From Scopulibacillus darangshiensis (GTDB taxonomy: Bacteria; Bacillota; Bacilli; Bacillales; Sporolactobacillaceae), in the NCBI RefSeq assembly GCF_004341035.1, contig NZ_SLXK01000002.1, forward strand, positions 230,488 through 294,487: a stretch of 64,000 nucleotides of DNA, given 5' to 3'. Under the pieces are notes generated by a model, which was not told the origin of the DNA, did no database searches, and saw only the letters and a program-made list of their open reading frames with translations. Made by a program: the position numbers and the translations under genes. Shown in pieces: positions 9,323 to 17,534 of this stretch; the first letter of the stretch is position 1; each line of letters starts with the position of its first letter.

Positions 9323-9825
9323 CTAGGGCCACCTCCCGCCCTTGGCTTTTTCACTCTAATTTTTTCTATCGTTTTACCATCTTTTTGATAATAAACCGAT
9401 AATGTGCTCCCGACCGTTAATTCATTCAGGCTAATTTCGCTTTCTTGCATTTTCTTATCTTCTCGAGTCATGGTTACGAGAGGCGTACCAGTGGGAATAA
9501 CGATCGTTTTCTTCTTTCCTGTATATTTCACTTCACGTTTATCACCGCCTCCGCGTTTTCCACCTCCTGAACGTTTTTTGTCTTCACCGTTTTGTCCATT
9601 TCTTTTTGGTTGTTCGATCAGTTTTAACGTTATTTCATTTCCGACTACTTCTGAAATTTCTCCATACAAATCAGGTTTTTCCATCGTTACTTTTCCAGAA
9701 TCTTTCTTTTGTGAAGTCCCCGACTCATTCGCTGAAGATGAAGAGCCCTCTGAATTTGAGCAACCTGAAAACACTGCAACCATTAATAAACATGCAATAA
9801 GAAGTGAAAATCCTTTTTTGTTCAT
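9319..9825 (-). CDS. Small basic lipoprotein encoded within the efflux operon
   Basis: A 168-residue lipoprotein with signal peptide MNKKGFSLLIACLLMVAVFSGC (cleavage before Cys22). After a Ser-rich stretch comes a strongly basic glycine-rich segment (about residues 86-104, KKRSGGGKRGGGDKREVK) and a beta-rich end with several TIPTGTP/VGSTLSVYY-like strands. The ATG at 9825 is chosen over an earlier in-frame one because GGAGAG lies 6 bases before it. It is wedged between permease and ATPase genes with a 14-base gap upstream and a 4-base overlap downstream. I do not recognise the family. A periplasm-side partner or substrate-capture subunit of the transporter is a reasonable inference. Confidence 0.75.
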   Translation of the reverse strand: MNKKGFSLLIACLLMVAVFSGCSNSEGSSSSANESGTSQKKDSGKVTMEKPDLYGEISEVVGNEITLKLIEQPKRNGQNGEDKKRSGGGKRGGGDKREVKYTGKKKTIVIPTGTPLVTMTREDKKMQESEISLNELTVGSTLSVYYQKDGKTIEKIRVKKPRAGGGPR

Positions 9826-9839
9826 ACGTATCTCTCCTA

Positions 9840-11075
9840 TCAATCGTAATTAAGCGCTTCAATGGGCTTGAGCTTTGATGCCTTGGCAGCCGGGTAATAG
9901 CCAAAGAAAACTCCGGTTACCACAGAAAATCCTAGACCAAGAACAATACCATCGATTGACGCTGAATATTTTATATCCGTAAATGAAAGTACCCAAGGTG
10001 CCAAAACGCTTAGCAATACTCCTAGAATACCGCCGAATAGACTGATGAATAAGGCTTCAAACAAAAACTCTAACAAAATGATCTTTCTAGCAGCCCCAAT
10101 ACTTTTGAGAATTCCAATTTCACGCGTTCTTTCTTTTACGGCTACCATAAGAACGTTCATGATCCCGATGCCGCTTACGACTAGCACAATAACGGCAACG
10201 GCTATTAAAAGGGCGGACATTGTACGAGAGGTTTCTTGCGCAGAAGAGAGAGTACTCCCTGCATCAACAACGTTGTAAGATTCAGAGTTTCCAGTTATTT
10301 CTCCGATATATTGTTTAATTTCATCAATGGCGGGCTTAACGCTGTCTATATCATTTGCCATAGCGATATAGGTAGATGTAGCTGCCCTTTTCCCAGATGT
10401 ATATTTCAATGCCACTTCATAAGGGATAAAGGCCATTTCGTCTGCGGAAGTGGAACTTGACATTCCGCCGCCTCCACTACTCATTCCGCCCGATCCTCCA
10501 ATTCGATCAAGTACCCCAACAACAGTAAAGGTTGTTCCTTTTAACAAAACCTTTTGTCCAACCGCACTCTCTATATTGCCTTCAAAGAGGAGATTAGCGA
10601 GGTTATAACCAAGTACAACCACCCGATTTCTTGCAAGTCCATCTTCATCACCAAAAAACGCTCCACTTAATGTCGACAGATTTGTGATCTCAGCATAGGC
10701 TTCATTAACCCCTTGAATGCTTACACTTTCGGATGTTGACCCATAGGCGATATCTGAAGTCGTTCTTGTACTAATACCTACACTCTTTACATTCGTTAAC
10801 AATTCAGGCATCTTTAAGGCATCTTCTTTCGTTAGGTCCTTAGAAATAGTACTGGCATTTCTGCGTCCGCCGCCCCTTGCTTTTGAAATGGTAATACTTT
10901 CAACGGACAGTCTTTTATATTGCTGAGTCACTGCTTCCTCGCTTGCCTTACTGATCCCAACAACCATAATGATAGTGAAGGTTCCTATAATGATGCCGAG
11001 AGATGTCAGAAATACTCTAAATTTATTATGAGATACGCTGAGCATCACGGATCGCATCATCTCAACTAGTTTCAT
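9840..11075 (-). CDS. MacB/FtsX-type ABC transporter permease
   Basis: A 411-residue permease with one N-terminal membrane segment (about 20-42), a large extracytoplasmic MacB-PCD-like domain (about 45-275), and three C-terminal membrane segments (about 285-400) around the conserved VKERTREIGILKSIGA cytoplasmic loop. The outer domain carries two glycine/serine-rich insertions (GGGRRN and SGGMSSGGGGMSSS). This architecture is typical of exporters of peptides, toxins or antibiotics working with an HlyD-like adaptor. The ATG overlaps the adaptor stop by 4 bases. Confidence 0.92.
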   Translation of the reverse strand: MKLVEMMRSVMLSVSHNKFRVFLTSLGIIIGTFTIIMVVGISKASEEAVTQQYKRLSVESITISKARGGGRRNASTISKDLTKEDALKMPELLTNVKSVGISTRTTSDIAYGSTSESVSIQGVNEAYAEITNLSTLSGAFFGDEDGLARNRVVVLGYNLANLLFEGNIESAVGQKVLLKGTTFTVVGVLDRIGGSGGMSSGGGGMSSSTSADEMAFIPYEVALKYTSGKRAATSTYIAMANDIDSVKPAIDEIKQYIGEITGNSESYNVVDAGSTLSSAQETSRTMSALLIAVAVIVLVVSGIGIMNVLMVAVKERTREIGILKSIGAARKIILLEFLFEALFISLFGGILGVLLSVLAPWVLSFTDIKYSASIDGIVLGLGFSVVTGVFFGYYPAAKASKLKPIEALNYD

Positions 11076-12232
11076 TTCTTAACACCACCAATAACAACGG
11101 TTTCTCCTTCTTTAAGTCCTTTTACAACTTCCGTCTGTATTCCATTCGTTAGGCCGCCGGTAATCGCTCTTTTTTCCGTTTTTGCATCAGGATCTTTCAC
11201 ATTAACATATTGCTTTCCATTTTCAACGAAAATAGCTTTATTGGGTACCAATAAAACATCTTTCTTCTCTTTCTTTAAGAAAGTGAGGAAGGCGGTCATT
11301 CCGTCCTTTATGTTTTCGTTTGTTTTTGTAAGCTTCCCGGTTACTTCATACGTAACGATGCCGGAACTGTCAATATTCGGTTCTTCACTAACGGAAACGA
11401 CTTTGCCCTTCAGGTTTTCAAGGGATAAAGAATCAATGGTTACCCTCATATCCTGATCCTTTTTTATCCCTGGAATATCACTTTCGGTTACGTTAGCCGT
11501 TATATAGACAACAGATGGATCATACATCGTCATAAAGGAAGAACCTGATGTGGCTGTATTTGTACTCGCCCCAGTTGTTGAGGTTGATTTCGTTCCAGAT
11601 ACAGATTCACCAACCTTATAGGCGATATTCATAATTTTCCCTGTAAAAGGCGCTTTGAGATTTAGCTTACTTAAATTATTTTTGGTTTCTTGAAGATCAT
11701 TTTTGGCTTCTTCTATACTTAACTTGGCACTTTGAATGCTGGAATCGCTGTTTGTTAAATTATATTTTTTTAAGGCAAGCTCATAAGAAGCTTTGAGGGA
11801 ATCATCGTCTGGTCTAGCGTCCATTTTAGTTTTGGCTTCATCAAGTTTATTTTTTGCCTCCATACGATTGATTTCATGCTTATTAACAGCATCTGTATAA
11901 TTAGCCTCCGCTTTATTCAATGTATTTTCAGCTTTTGTTATCGCAAGTTGAACGTCAGTGTCATCAAGTTCAGCAAGGACTTCTCCTTTTTTTACCTTCT
12001 CGCCAACCTTGACATTGATTTTCTTTACAACACCTGCTTCTTCGAAATTTAAATTGGTGAGCGAAAGATTAATTCGGCCATCCGCCGCAAGACCTACTTC
12101 AAGATTTCCTTTTTTCACCTTTTGTGTAGTGGTTTTAACTGGAGTTGTTGAAGTTTCATTGCTGCAACCTGAAATAACCGCTATTAGTATTAAACTAGTG
12201 ATTAAAAGGGAGAAAACTTTTTTATATCCCAA
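11072..12232 (-). CDS. HlyD/MacA-like efflux adaptor lipoprotein
   Basis: The membrane-fusion-type adaptor of the efflux operon. It has a lipoprotein signal (LLITSLILIAVISGC), a biotinyl-lipoyl-like domain (VKKINVKVGEKVKKGEVLAEL), a long coiled-coil hairpin (about 95-195, rich in Ala/Lys/Glu) and beta-barrel parts with KAPFTGKI and KEGETVVIGG motifs. I favour the TTG at 12232, because AAAGGA lies 9 bases before it. The ATG at 12241 is almost on top of that ribosome binding site but would keep the same signal peptide. It is the first gene of the four-gene operon, downstream of a direct-repeat promoter. Confidence 0.9.
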   Translation of the reverse strand: MGYKKVFSLLITSLILIAVISGCSNETSTTPVKTTTQKVKKGNLEVGLAADGRINLSLTNLNFEEAGVVKKINVKVGEKVKKGEVLAELDDTDVQLAITKAENTLNKAEANYTDAVNKHEINRMEAKNKLDEAKTKMDARPDDDSLKASYELALKKYNLTNSDSSIQSAKLSIEEAKNDLQETKNNLSKLNLKAPFTGKIMNIAYKVGESVSGTKSTSTTGASTNTATSGSSFMTMYDPSVVYITANVTESDIPGIKKDQDMRVTIDSLSLENLKGKVVSVSEEPNIDSSGIVTYEVTGKLTKTNENIKDGMTAFLTFLKKEKKDVLLVPNKAIFVENGKQYVNVKDPDAKTEKRAITGGLTNGIQTEVVKGLKEGETVVIGGVKK

Positions 12233-12264
12233 CTCAATCATTCCTTTCCATTTCTACTGGCTTC

Positions 12265-12297
12265 ATTGTATGGAATGATTGTGATGCTTTTGTGAGG
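12265..12297 (-). promoter_or_regulatory. Promoter of efflux operon with response-regulator-like direct repeat
   Basis: On the minus strand CCTCACA (12291-12297), four bases, CATCACA (12280-12286), nine bases, then a -10-like TACAAT (12265-12270). The repeat takes the place of a -35 element. The same heptamer, repeat period of 11 and 9-base gap occur upstream of the response regulator gene (14608-14640). This makes it a strong candidate for its binding site. Confidence 0.65.
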
Positions 12298-12392
12298 ATG
12301 CCTAAAAAAATTTGAGGACTTTAAAAAATTGACTGGTTTAAGTTAAGGGGGTTTATAGTTTCCAGAAAATTCAAGATAAGGGAGTAGCCTCG

Positions 12393-12419
12393 AAAAAAGC
12401 CCCTGAATCAATCAGAAGC
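12393..12419 (-). terminator. Terminator of the two-component operon
   Basis: On the minus strand GCTTCTGA pairs with TCAGGGGC (8 pairs including two G-T) around TTGAT and is followed by TTTTTT. It isolates the sensor kinase gene from the efflux operon, which therefore has its own promoter. Confidence 0.75.
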
Positions 12420-12434
12420 TACGTTTTTCTACCA

Positions 12435-13892
12435 TTAATATTTAGGTAACGAAAACCAAAACTCAACACTGCCATTACAATTCTTCGCGCCGTATTTTCC
12501 ACCATGTGCTTGTACGATAGCTTTTACTATCGAAAGACCTAGCCCTGTACCCCCGTATTCGCGAGTACGTGCTTTATCAATCTTATAAAAACTATCCCAG
12601 ATCTTCATTAAATGATCTGAACTAATCGGTTTGCCCGTATTAAATACACTAATGAACAATTCTTCATCTTTCTCTTCAACTTGAATCATTATTTGCCTTT
12701 TTCCATCGATATTATTAATTGCGTTATTAAGATAATTGGTTAAGGCTTGTTCTATTCTGTCAGGGTCTGCGTATACAATAAAGTTACCGTTATAGGATCG
12801 CGTAATAGTAATTCTTTTTTCTTCAAGCTTTAATGTATATCTTTCAAGCGTATGACTTATAAGCTGAGTAAGATTAAAAATTTCCTTATTCATTAGCTTA
12901 TATCCAGCATCAACTTGAGAAAGATCAAGAAGATCGAGAACAAGCCTATTCATTTTCTTTGCTTCATCAAGAATAACATCACAGTAATAATCTCTATCTT
13001 CATTATTGACGTTTACCTTTAAGCCCTCGGCATATCCTCCTATAAGAGAAATAGGCGTTTTGAGTTCATGGGATATATTCGCGATGAGTTCCTTTCTCGA
13101 ATGATCAATGCTTTCTTTTTCTTTAATATCTTCACGAAGCTGTTCATTAACGACTTCAAGTTCAGTCAGCGTTTTATTAAGATTTCTCGAAAGGGAATTG
13201 ATGTTTTTGGAAAGGTCACCTATTTCATCGGAAGATTTGACTTCAATTTTTTGAGAAAAATTGAGTCTAGCCATTTCTGCGGTTAATTTACCTATTTTGA
13301 CAATAGGTTTTGAAATGCTGCCTGAAACATAAAAAATAATCAAGGTGCCAATGACAAAAACAAAAAGGGATAGATACAGAATAAATGTCCTTGCTGCATT
13401 TACACTATCCTTCATAGCGTCGATCGAGGAACTGATTACGACATAGCCTTCAGATCCATCTTTAAGCTTAATTTTTGAAAATAGGCTAAGGAACTGCGAT
13501 TTCGTCCTATTTTCAGTCCGTACAATAATAGAAGGTTTATTTGTAAAGTAGTCCATATTCCTTTTTATGAGCTCTTCACTATGGGTGTTACGCTTCCTCT
13601 GAAAGGGTCGCTTATAAGGAGCAAGGCTGAAAATATCGTTATAATTACGATCGGCAATGATCAAACTGATATTTTTACGATCCTGCAAGGCAATTAATTG
13701 ATCTTCATAATCGTTAGCACTCTTAAGGAGTAGTTGCTGCACTTCATTCAGGCTTTCACGGAGTGTATCTTTTTTTGAAGAGAGATAGAAATCCTCAAGA
13801 AAAAATGAACTAAATAGCTGGGTAATAATGACAAATAGTAATACGATGGATGAAAGTATTAAAAATAACTTAGTTCTGATCGATAGTTTCAC
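12435..13892 (-). CDS. Membrane sensor histidine kinase
   Basis: A 485-residue kinase with TM1 (about 9-31), an extracytoplasmic sensing domain (about 32-168), TM2 (about 170-190), HAMP (about 190-245), HisKA with phospho-acceptor His275 in NISHELKTP, and an HATPase domain with N-box and GTGLGLSIVKAIV. The GTG start overlaps the end of the response regulator gene by 23 bases and has GAAGG upstream, so the two are translationally coupled. Its likely output is the adjacent MacAB-like efflux operon. The ligand is unknown. The sensing domain of about 135 residues is larger than in the BceS-type kinases that read transporter flux. Confidence 0.93.
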   Translation of the reverse strand: MKLSIRTKLFLILSSIVLLFVIITQLFSSFFLEDFYLSSKKDTLRESLNEVQQLLLKSANDYEDQLIALQDRKNISLIIADRNYNDIFSLAPYKRPFQRKRNTHSEELIKRNMDYFTNKPSIIVRTENRTKSQFLSLFSKIKLKDGSEGYVVISSSIDAMKDSVNAARTFILYLSLFVFVIGTLIIFYVSGSISKPIVKIGKLTAEMARLNFSQKIEVKSSDEIGDLSKNINSLSRNLNKTLTELEVVNEQLREDIKEKESIDHSRKELIANISHELKTPISLIGGYAEGLKVNVNNEDRDYYCDVILDEAKKMNRLVLDLLDLSQVDAGYKLMNKEIFNLTQLISHTLERYTLKLEEKRITITRSYNGNFIVYADPDRIEQALTNYLNNAINNIDGKRQIMIQVEEKDEELFISVFNTGKPISSDHLMKIWDSFYKIDKARTREYGGTGLGLSIVKAIVQAHGGKYGAKNCNGSVEFWFSLPKY

Positions 13893-14568
13893 TTTGCACC
13901 TTCAATCTATACCCTATCCCTCTTACAGTCTGAATATAACTGCTGTATATTCCAAGCTTTGCACGGAGCTGCTTAATATGCGTGTCTACAGTACGCAAAT
14001 CACCAAAATAATCATAATTCCAAACTGCATTAAGAAGCTTGTCCCTGGTTAAAGCAATCCCCATATTATTGAAAAAGTATAAAAGCAAATCAAATTCCTT
14101 CGGGGTCAATTCAATAGGTGAATTTTCTACAAAAGCGATTCGGGACTCTGGTTCTATCGAAATGTTACCAAAAACCAATTGTTTACTTCCAATTTTCCCC
14201 GAACGCTTCAAAAGATTCTCAACTCTTGCAACCAATACACTGGGTGAGAAAGGTTTGTTTACATAATCGTTAGCCCCAAGCTTAAAGCCTTTAAGCTGAT
14301 CTGCTTCTTCACCTCTAGCTGTTAGCATGATAACAGGGACGATAGATAGTTCTTTTATTTCTTTTAAAACCTCCCATCCATTCATATTGGGCATCATCAC
14401 ATCAAGAATAATAAGGGCAATTTTATTACCCTGCTCTGTAAAAATGTCTAACGCCTCTTTGCCATCCCTTGCACATAAAACCTCAAATCCTGCTTTTATA
14501 AGGAAATCAGAAACAAGCTTTCTAATTCTTAATTCATCATCTGCTAAAAGTATAAAAGGCTTTTTCAT
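13870..14568 (-). CDS. OmpR/PhoB-family response regulator
   Basis: A 232-residue regulator with receiver domain (acidic pair D10/D11, phospho-acceptor D56 in IILDVMMP, switch Thr in MLTARG, Lys in VNKPFSP) and a C-terminal winged helix (about 130-225, ELTPKEFDLLLYF, VDTHIKQLRAKL, VRGIGYRL). Such regulators bind direct repeats of about 11-base period. A matching repeat lies upstream of this gene and of the efflux operon, suggesting autoregulation plus control of efflux. The ATG is preceded by AGGGGAAGTGG. Confidence 0.95.
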   Translation of the reverse strand: MKKPFILLADDELRIRKLVSDFLIKAGFEVLCARDGKEALDIFTEQGNKIALIILDVMMPNMNGWEVLKEIKELSIVPVIMLTARGEEADQLKGFKLGANDYVNKPFSPSVLVARVENLLKRSGKIGSKQLVFGNISIEPESRIAFVENSPIELTPKEFDLLLYFFNNMGIALTRDKLLNAVWNYDYFGDLRTVDTHIKQLRAKLGIYSSYIQTVRGIGYRLKVQSETIDQN

Positions 14569-14607
14569 AAAACACCACTTCCCCTAAATGTAGTGTAGGT
14601 TGTTTTT

Positions 14608-14640
14608 ACTTTACCCGTAAAGTGTGATGGATTTGTGATG
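14608..14640 (-). promoter_or_regulatory. Promoter of the two-component operon with direct repeat
   Basis: On the minus strand CATCACA (14634-14640), four bases, CATCACA (14623-14629), nine bases, then a TAAAGT -10-like hexamer (14608-14613). The heptamers are identical and have an 11-base period. The architecture matches 12265-12297. Confidence 0.65.
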
Positions 14641-14686
14641 TGATTTTGTTTTTAGAGGAATATTTACATTTGGGATGTCGATTTGC

Positions 14687-14731
14687 TCAACAATCTCCGC
14701 TTGTTGCTGGCAGTACCCAAATCCACTTCAT
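14687..14731 (-). CDS. Possible 14-residue peptide ORF coupled to the XRE-TPR regulator
   Basis: The last base triplets of the regulator gene read ATGA, so an ATG at 14731 overlaps its stop codon. The new frame encodes MKWIWVLPATSGDC and a stop. The peptide is short, Trp-rich and hydrophobic at its N-terminus. Regulators with an N-terminal HTH and TPR repeats often respond to small peptides encoded next to them, which is why this frame deserves mention. Against it: the only ribosome-binding-site-like sequence (GGGGAA) lies about 16 bases upstream, and the peptide is shorter than most known precursors. Treat as a hypothesis. Confidence 0.25.
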   Translation of the reverse strand: MKWIWVLPATSGDC

Positions 14732-15993
14732 TTGAATGTTTTGCAGTTTTCCCCTGAGTTAAGCAACTGTCTGTATCGGCTCTCCAATTCTGGGGTTGTC
14801 TGTTCCCGATATTCCCAGTACACCAAAAGGCATTGCTTCAGCCGTTCGATATTGCCGATTTGACTTGCTAAAGCGGCCACATCTAATAATTCATTCAGCC
14901 CCTCTGTCGTGTGATTGGTCATGCACAGATACAAAGCGTGCGCATATCGAAAATACAAATACATTTGCTGTTTGTAAGGTTCCTGGCTTTTGACCATGTC
15001 ATCAATAGCATCGTGATACTTCTTTAATAGCTTGGAGGCATCGTCAAATCTTCGCAATTTAGCATAGGCCTCGAGCAATCTCGGTAAACCGACAAAAATA
15101 TCATTTCGATTATCAAGCCACGCCAAATAATCATCCACACATTCCAATCGGCCAAAATCCAGTAATGCAACAAACCGGTTTCCCTCTGCTATTTCAGAAA
15201 AAAATGCATTTACTCTGCCGTATCGTTCCGTGAGTTCTAATACATCTTCAAGTGAACCGCCTAATCGTCTTAATGCAAAGCTTTTATACATCAAGGCCCG
15301 CCCGTAGTATTCTCCCTTAGTAACCATTTGCGCCAGCCTTTCTGAAAAATACAGTACCTCTTCCCATTGCTCACGCAAATAATAATATGCCGTTATCCAC
15401 AAGTAGGCGTCAATCTTTATTTCTTTGGGCATATAAGCGAGATGCTCAAGGACATGAGCCAAAGCAAGCTGCCCTTTCCCGGTCATTCTTACAATATAAA
15501 ATCGCCTAAAATAACTGGTTGCCAAGTGTTCTGAGAAACGATCAGCTTCATTCTCAATGATCGCCTCATATAAGGGCAATGCTTGCTGTTCTTTTCCCTC
15601 ATTAAATAGCTTTTCCGCTACCGAAAAAATGTTTTTCAAGTTTCTGCTTCGAATGGTTTTTGACTTCTCCTCAATCATGGCATTTAGAATGTCGTGGGTG
15701 TGTCCTTCATAACCCTCCGCTGCGCATTTATACAAAAACTGCTCACTTCTTCGCTTATCCAAGTGCCGCTTTTCATTAAAACACTCTTCTATGTAAAAAG
15801 AATAAAGTGTCCCCTTAGCCAGTCCAAACGCTTTGGTTATAGCATCCAGGTTTCGAAAAGAAAGGGGTTGTTTGTGGTTAAATACTCGGCTTATTTCACT
15901 TATATGAATGCCTGTGTTATTGGCTAATTTTGTTTTATTCCAGCCTTTCTTCTCTATAAAGTGCTGAATCTCGTTATACAGGGCTGCATTCAT
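14728..15993 (-). CDS. XRE-family HTH regulator with TPR-like repeats (RRNPP-like)
   Basis: A 421-residue protein with an N-terminal XRE helix-turn-helix (about 5-65, KTKLANNTGIHISEISRVF), a short linker, and about 330 residues of helical repeats resembling TPRs (for example EQQALPLYEAIIENEA, DDASKLLKKYHD). The architecture is that of RRNPP-type peptide receptors and related developmental regulators. The ATG has AAGGTGAG upstream. It lies between the GH18 spore enzyme and the two-component system, on the same strand as both but separated by their own promoters. Targets are unknown. The 228-base gap 15994-16221 upstream shows no gene, only a weak hairpin after the GH18 gene at about 16165-16195. 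Confidence 0.85.
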   Translation of the reverse strand: MNAALYNEIQHFIEKKGWNKTKLANNTGIHISEISRVFNHKQPLSFRNLDAITKAFGLAKGTLYSFYIEECFNEKRHLDKRRSEQFLYKCAAEGYEGHTHDILNAMIEEKSKTIRSRNLKNIFSVAEKLFNEGKEQQALPLYEAIIENEADRFSEHLATSYFRRFYIVRMTGKGQLALAHVLEHLAYMPKEIKIDAYLWITAYYYLREQWEEVLYFSERLAQMVTKGEYYGRALMYKSFALRRLGGSLEDVLELTERYGRVNAFFSEIAEGNRFVALLDFGRLECVDDYLAWLDNRNDIFVGLPRLLEAYAKLRRFDDASKLLKKYHDAIDDMVKSQEPYKQQMYLYFRYAHALYLCMTNHTTEGLNELLDVAALASQIGNIERLKQCLLVYWEYREQTTPELESRYRQLLNSGENCKTFK

Positions 15994-16221
15994 CTTCTCA
16001 CCTTCATCATATTTTTTATATATTGATCAAGACAATTTTCAATACTTTTATTATAATTTTGTAAAGTTATTCCCGGGAAGTGTCGGAGGTCATAGTAATT
16101 TGAATATTTTAAAATCTGCACCGTACCTTTTTACTACTATATAACCAAGAAATTGACATAGATATACGAGAAAAGGAGCCCGCCGTTTTTTAGGCCGCCC
16201 CTGGAATAAATAGTTTTTCAA

Positions 16222-17364
16222 TTACATCATCTTGCGGATATTAAAATTGGCCTCAAGAAGCGCCCAATTTTGCGGGAATGGAAAGCCGAGTGCCCAATAG
16301 CTGATGCCCCTCAAACGATAGTTTTTTACAAGGTCAAACTTTGCTTGCGCGCTGCGGGCATCCTCAAACCACACTTCATGCCTTCGCCCTTGTTCATCAG
16401 TATAGCGAAAAAATGGAGATTCCGTTTCTTTGTCATATTGAATCGCTGCCTTGTATTTCACCGCCCGCCGGATTGCTTCTTGCTGACTGAATGTCTCAGC
16501 CTCTTGTCCTTGGACATGGGGCAGCAGCCAATCGCGGGCATATAACTGAAATCCCATAAATATTTTATCCCTTGGAATCACCGTGACCGCGTAATCCAAG
16601 ACCCGTTTGATTTGATTAATCGGTGAGACAGCCTGCGGCGGTCCCAGACGGTAGCCCCATTCGTAGGTCATCAGGATAACGAAATCTGCGATTCGGCCGT
16701 GTGCCGGATAATCATGTGCCTCATATAACAAACCCGCTTGTTCAGCGCTCGTCTTTGGCGCAAGAGCTGTCGATACCGAATAACCTTCTGGATGGAGCAG
16801 ATTGACGGTCCGCTGAAGGAACTGGTTATAGCTTTCGCGGTCATCAGGATTGACATTCTCAAAGTCAATGTTAAGGCCTTGGTAACCCTTTGCTCTCATC
16901 ATACCTAAAATGTTTGTAAGCAATGTGTTCTGTAATTGCGGGCTGCTTAAAATCGTATGGGCAAGCGTTGTTCCTGTTTCCGTAGATGTAAAATTTGTGA
17001 TGGCCATAATTGGGACAACCCTGTGTTGATAGGCCGCCAAGATGGCAGCGTTATCATTGATGGGAGTCAAACCGCCGTCAGCTTGAATCCGGTAGGCGAA
17101 CGGCATTAAGTAAGTTAAATCGTCCGCAACCCGTGCAACAGTTTGGCCGCTTTGTCTTTCTAAATTAAATATATAAGCATTAACATCAATCGTCGGCTTA
17201 TTTCCTTCAGCACCGCTGGGAATAACAATAGCTTGACCTATTACAAGCTGGTCGGGATTTGGCAGCTGATTCACCTCTTCGATTTCCGATAAGCTGACAC
17301 CATACCTGCTGGCAATTTGCCATAATGTTTCCCCGCTTCTGACAACATGAATGAACATAGGCAT
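16222..17364 (-). CDS. LysM plus GH18 glycosidase (SleL/YaaH-like spore cortex-lytic enzyme)
   Basis: A cell-wall enzyme with one N-terminal LysM domain (about 3-48, HVVRSGETLWQIASRYGVSL) and a glycoside hydrolase 18 barrel (about 60-380) carrying the catalytic motif GLNIDFENV; the Glu is the acid/base. There is no signal peptide, as in spore proteins assembled from the mother cell. SleL and YaaH cleave cortex fragments during germination and usually have two LysM domains; this protein has only one. I chose the ATG at 17364 (AGGAGG five bases before it) over a GTG at 17370 that overlaps the ribosome binding site; ATG 17358 is also possible. Confidence 0.88.
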   Translation of the reverse strand: MPMFIHVVRSGETLWQIASRYGVSLSEIEEVNQLPNPDQLVIGQAIVIPSGAEGNKPTIDVNAYIFNLERQSGQTVARVADDLTYLMPFAYRIQADGGLTPINDNAAILAAYQHRVVPIMAITNFTSTETGTTLAHTILSSPQLQNTLLTNILGMMRAKGYQGLNIDFENVNPDDRESYNQFLQRTVNLLHPEGYSVSTALAPKTSAEQAGLLYEAHDYPAHGRIADFVILMTYEWGYRLGPPQAVSPINQIKRVLDYAVTVIPRDKIFMGFQLYARDWLLPHVQGQEAETFSQQEAIRRAVKYKAAIQYDKETESPFFRYTDEQGRRHEVWFEDARSAQAKFDLVKNYRLRGISYWALGFPFPQNWALLEANFNIRKMM

Positions 17365-17430
17365 ACACACCTCCTGCTAACATAACGTATGCGGTGTAAA
17401 GCCCACATGTGCAGGGTATTATGGTAGAAT

Positions 17431-17480
17431 AAAGAAAACTTGGCTTATACTTTACTCCATTATTTCTTTAGCGAACTTAA
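17431..17480 (-). repeat. Dispersed hairpin element, deleted copy (C)
   Basis: Read on the minus strand this begins TTAAGTTCGCTAAAG and ends AAGTATAAGCCAAGTTTTCTTT, matching both ends of the element at 41491-41585. It lacks the 38 bases lying between two ATAAG direct repeats of that copy, as expected for a slippage or recombination deletion. It occupies the leader region of coaA. Confidence 0.7.
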
Positions 17481-17534
17481 TTTTTATTAAAGTATGGAGG
17501 AAATTTGTGATTTTTATAAGGAGTGTTTGGTAAA

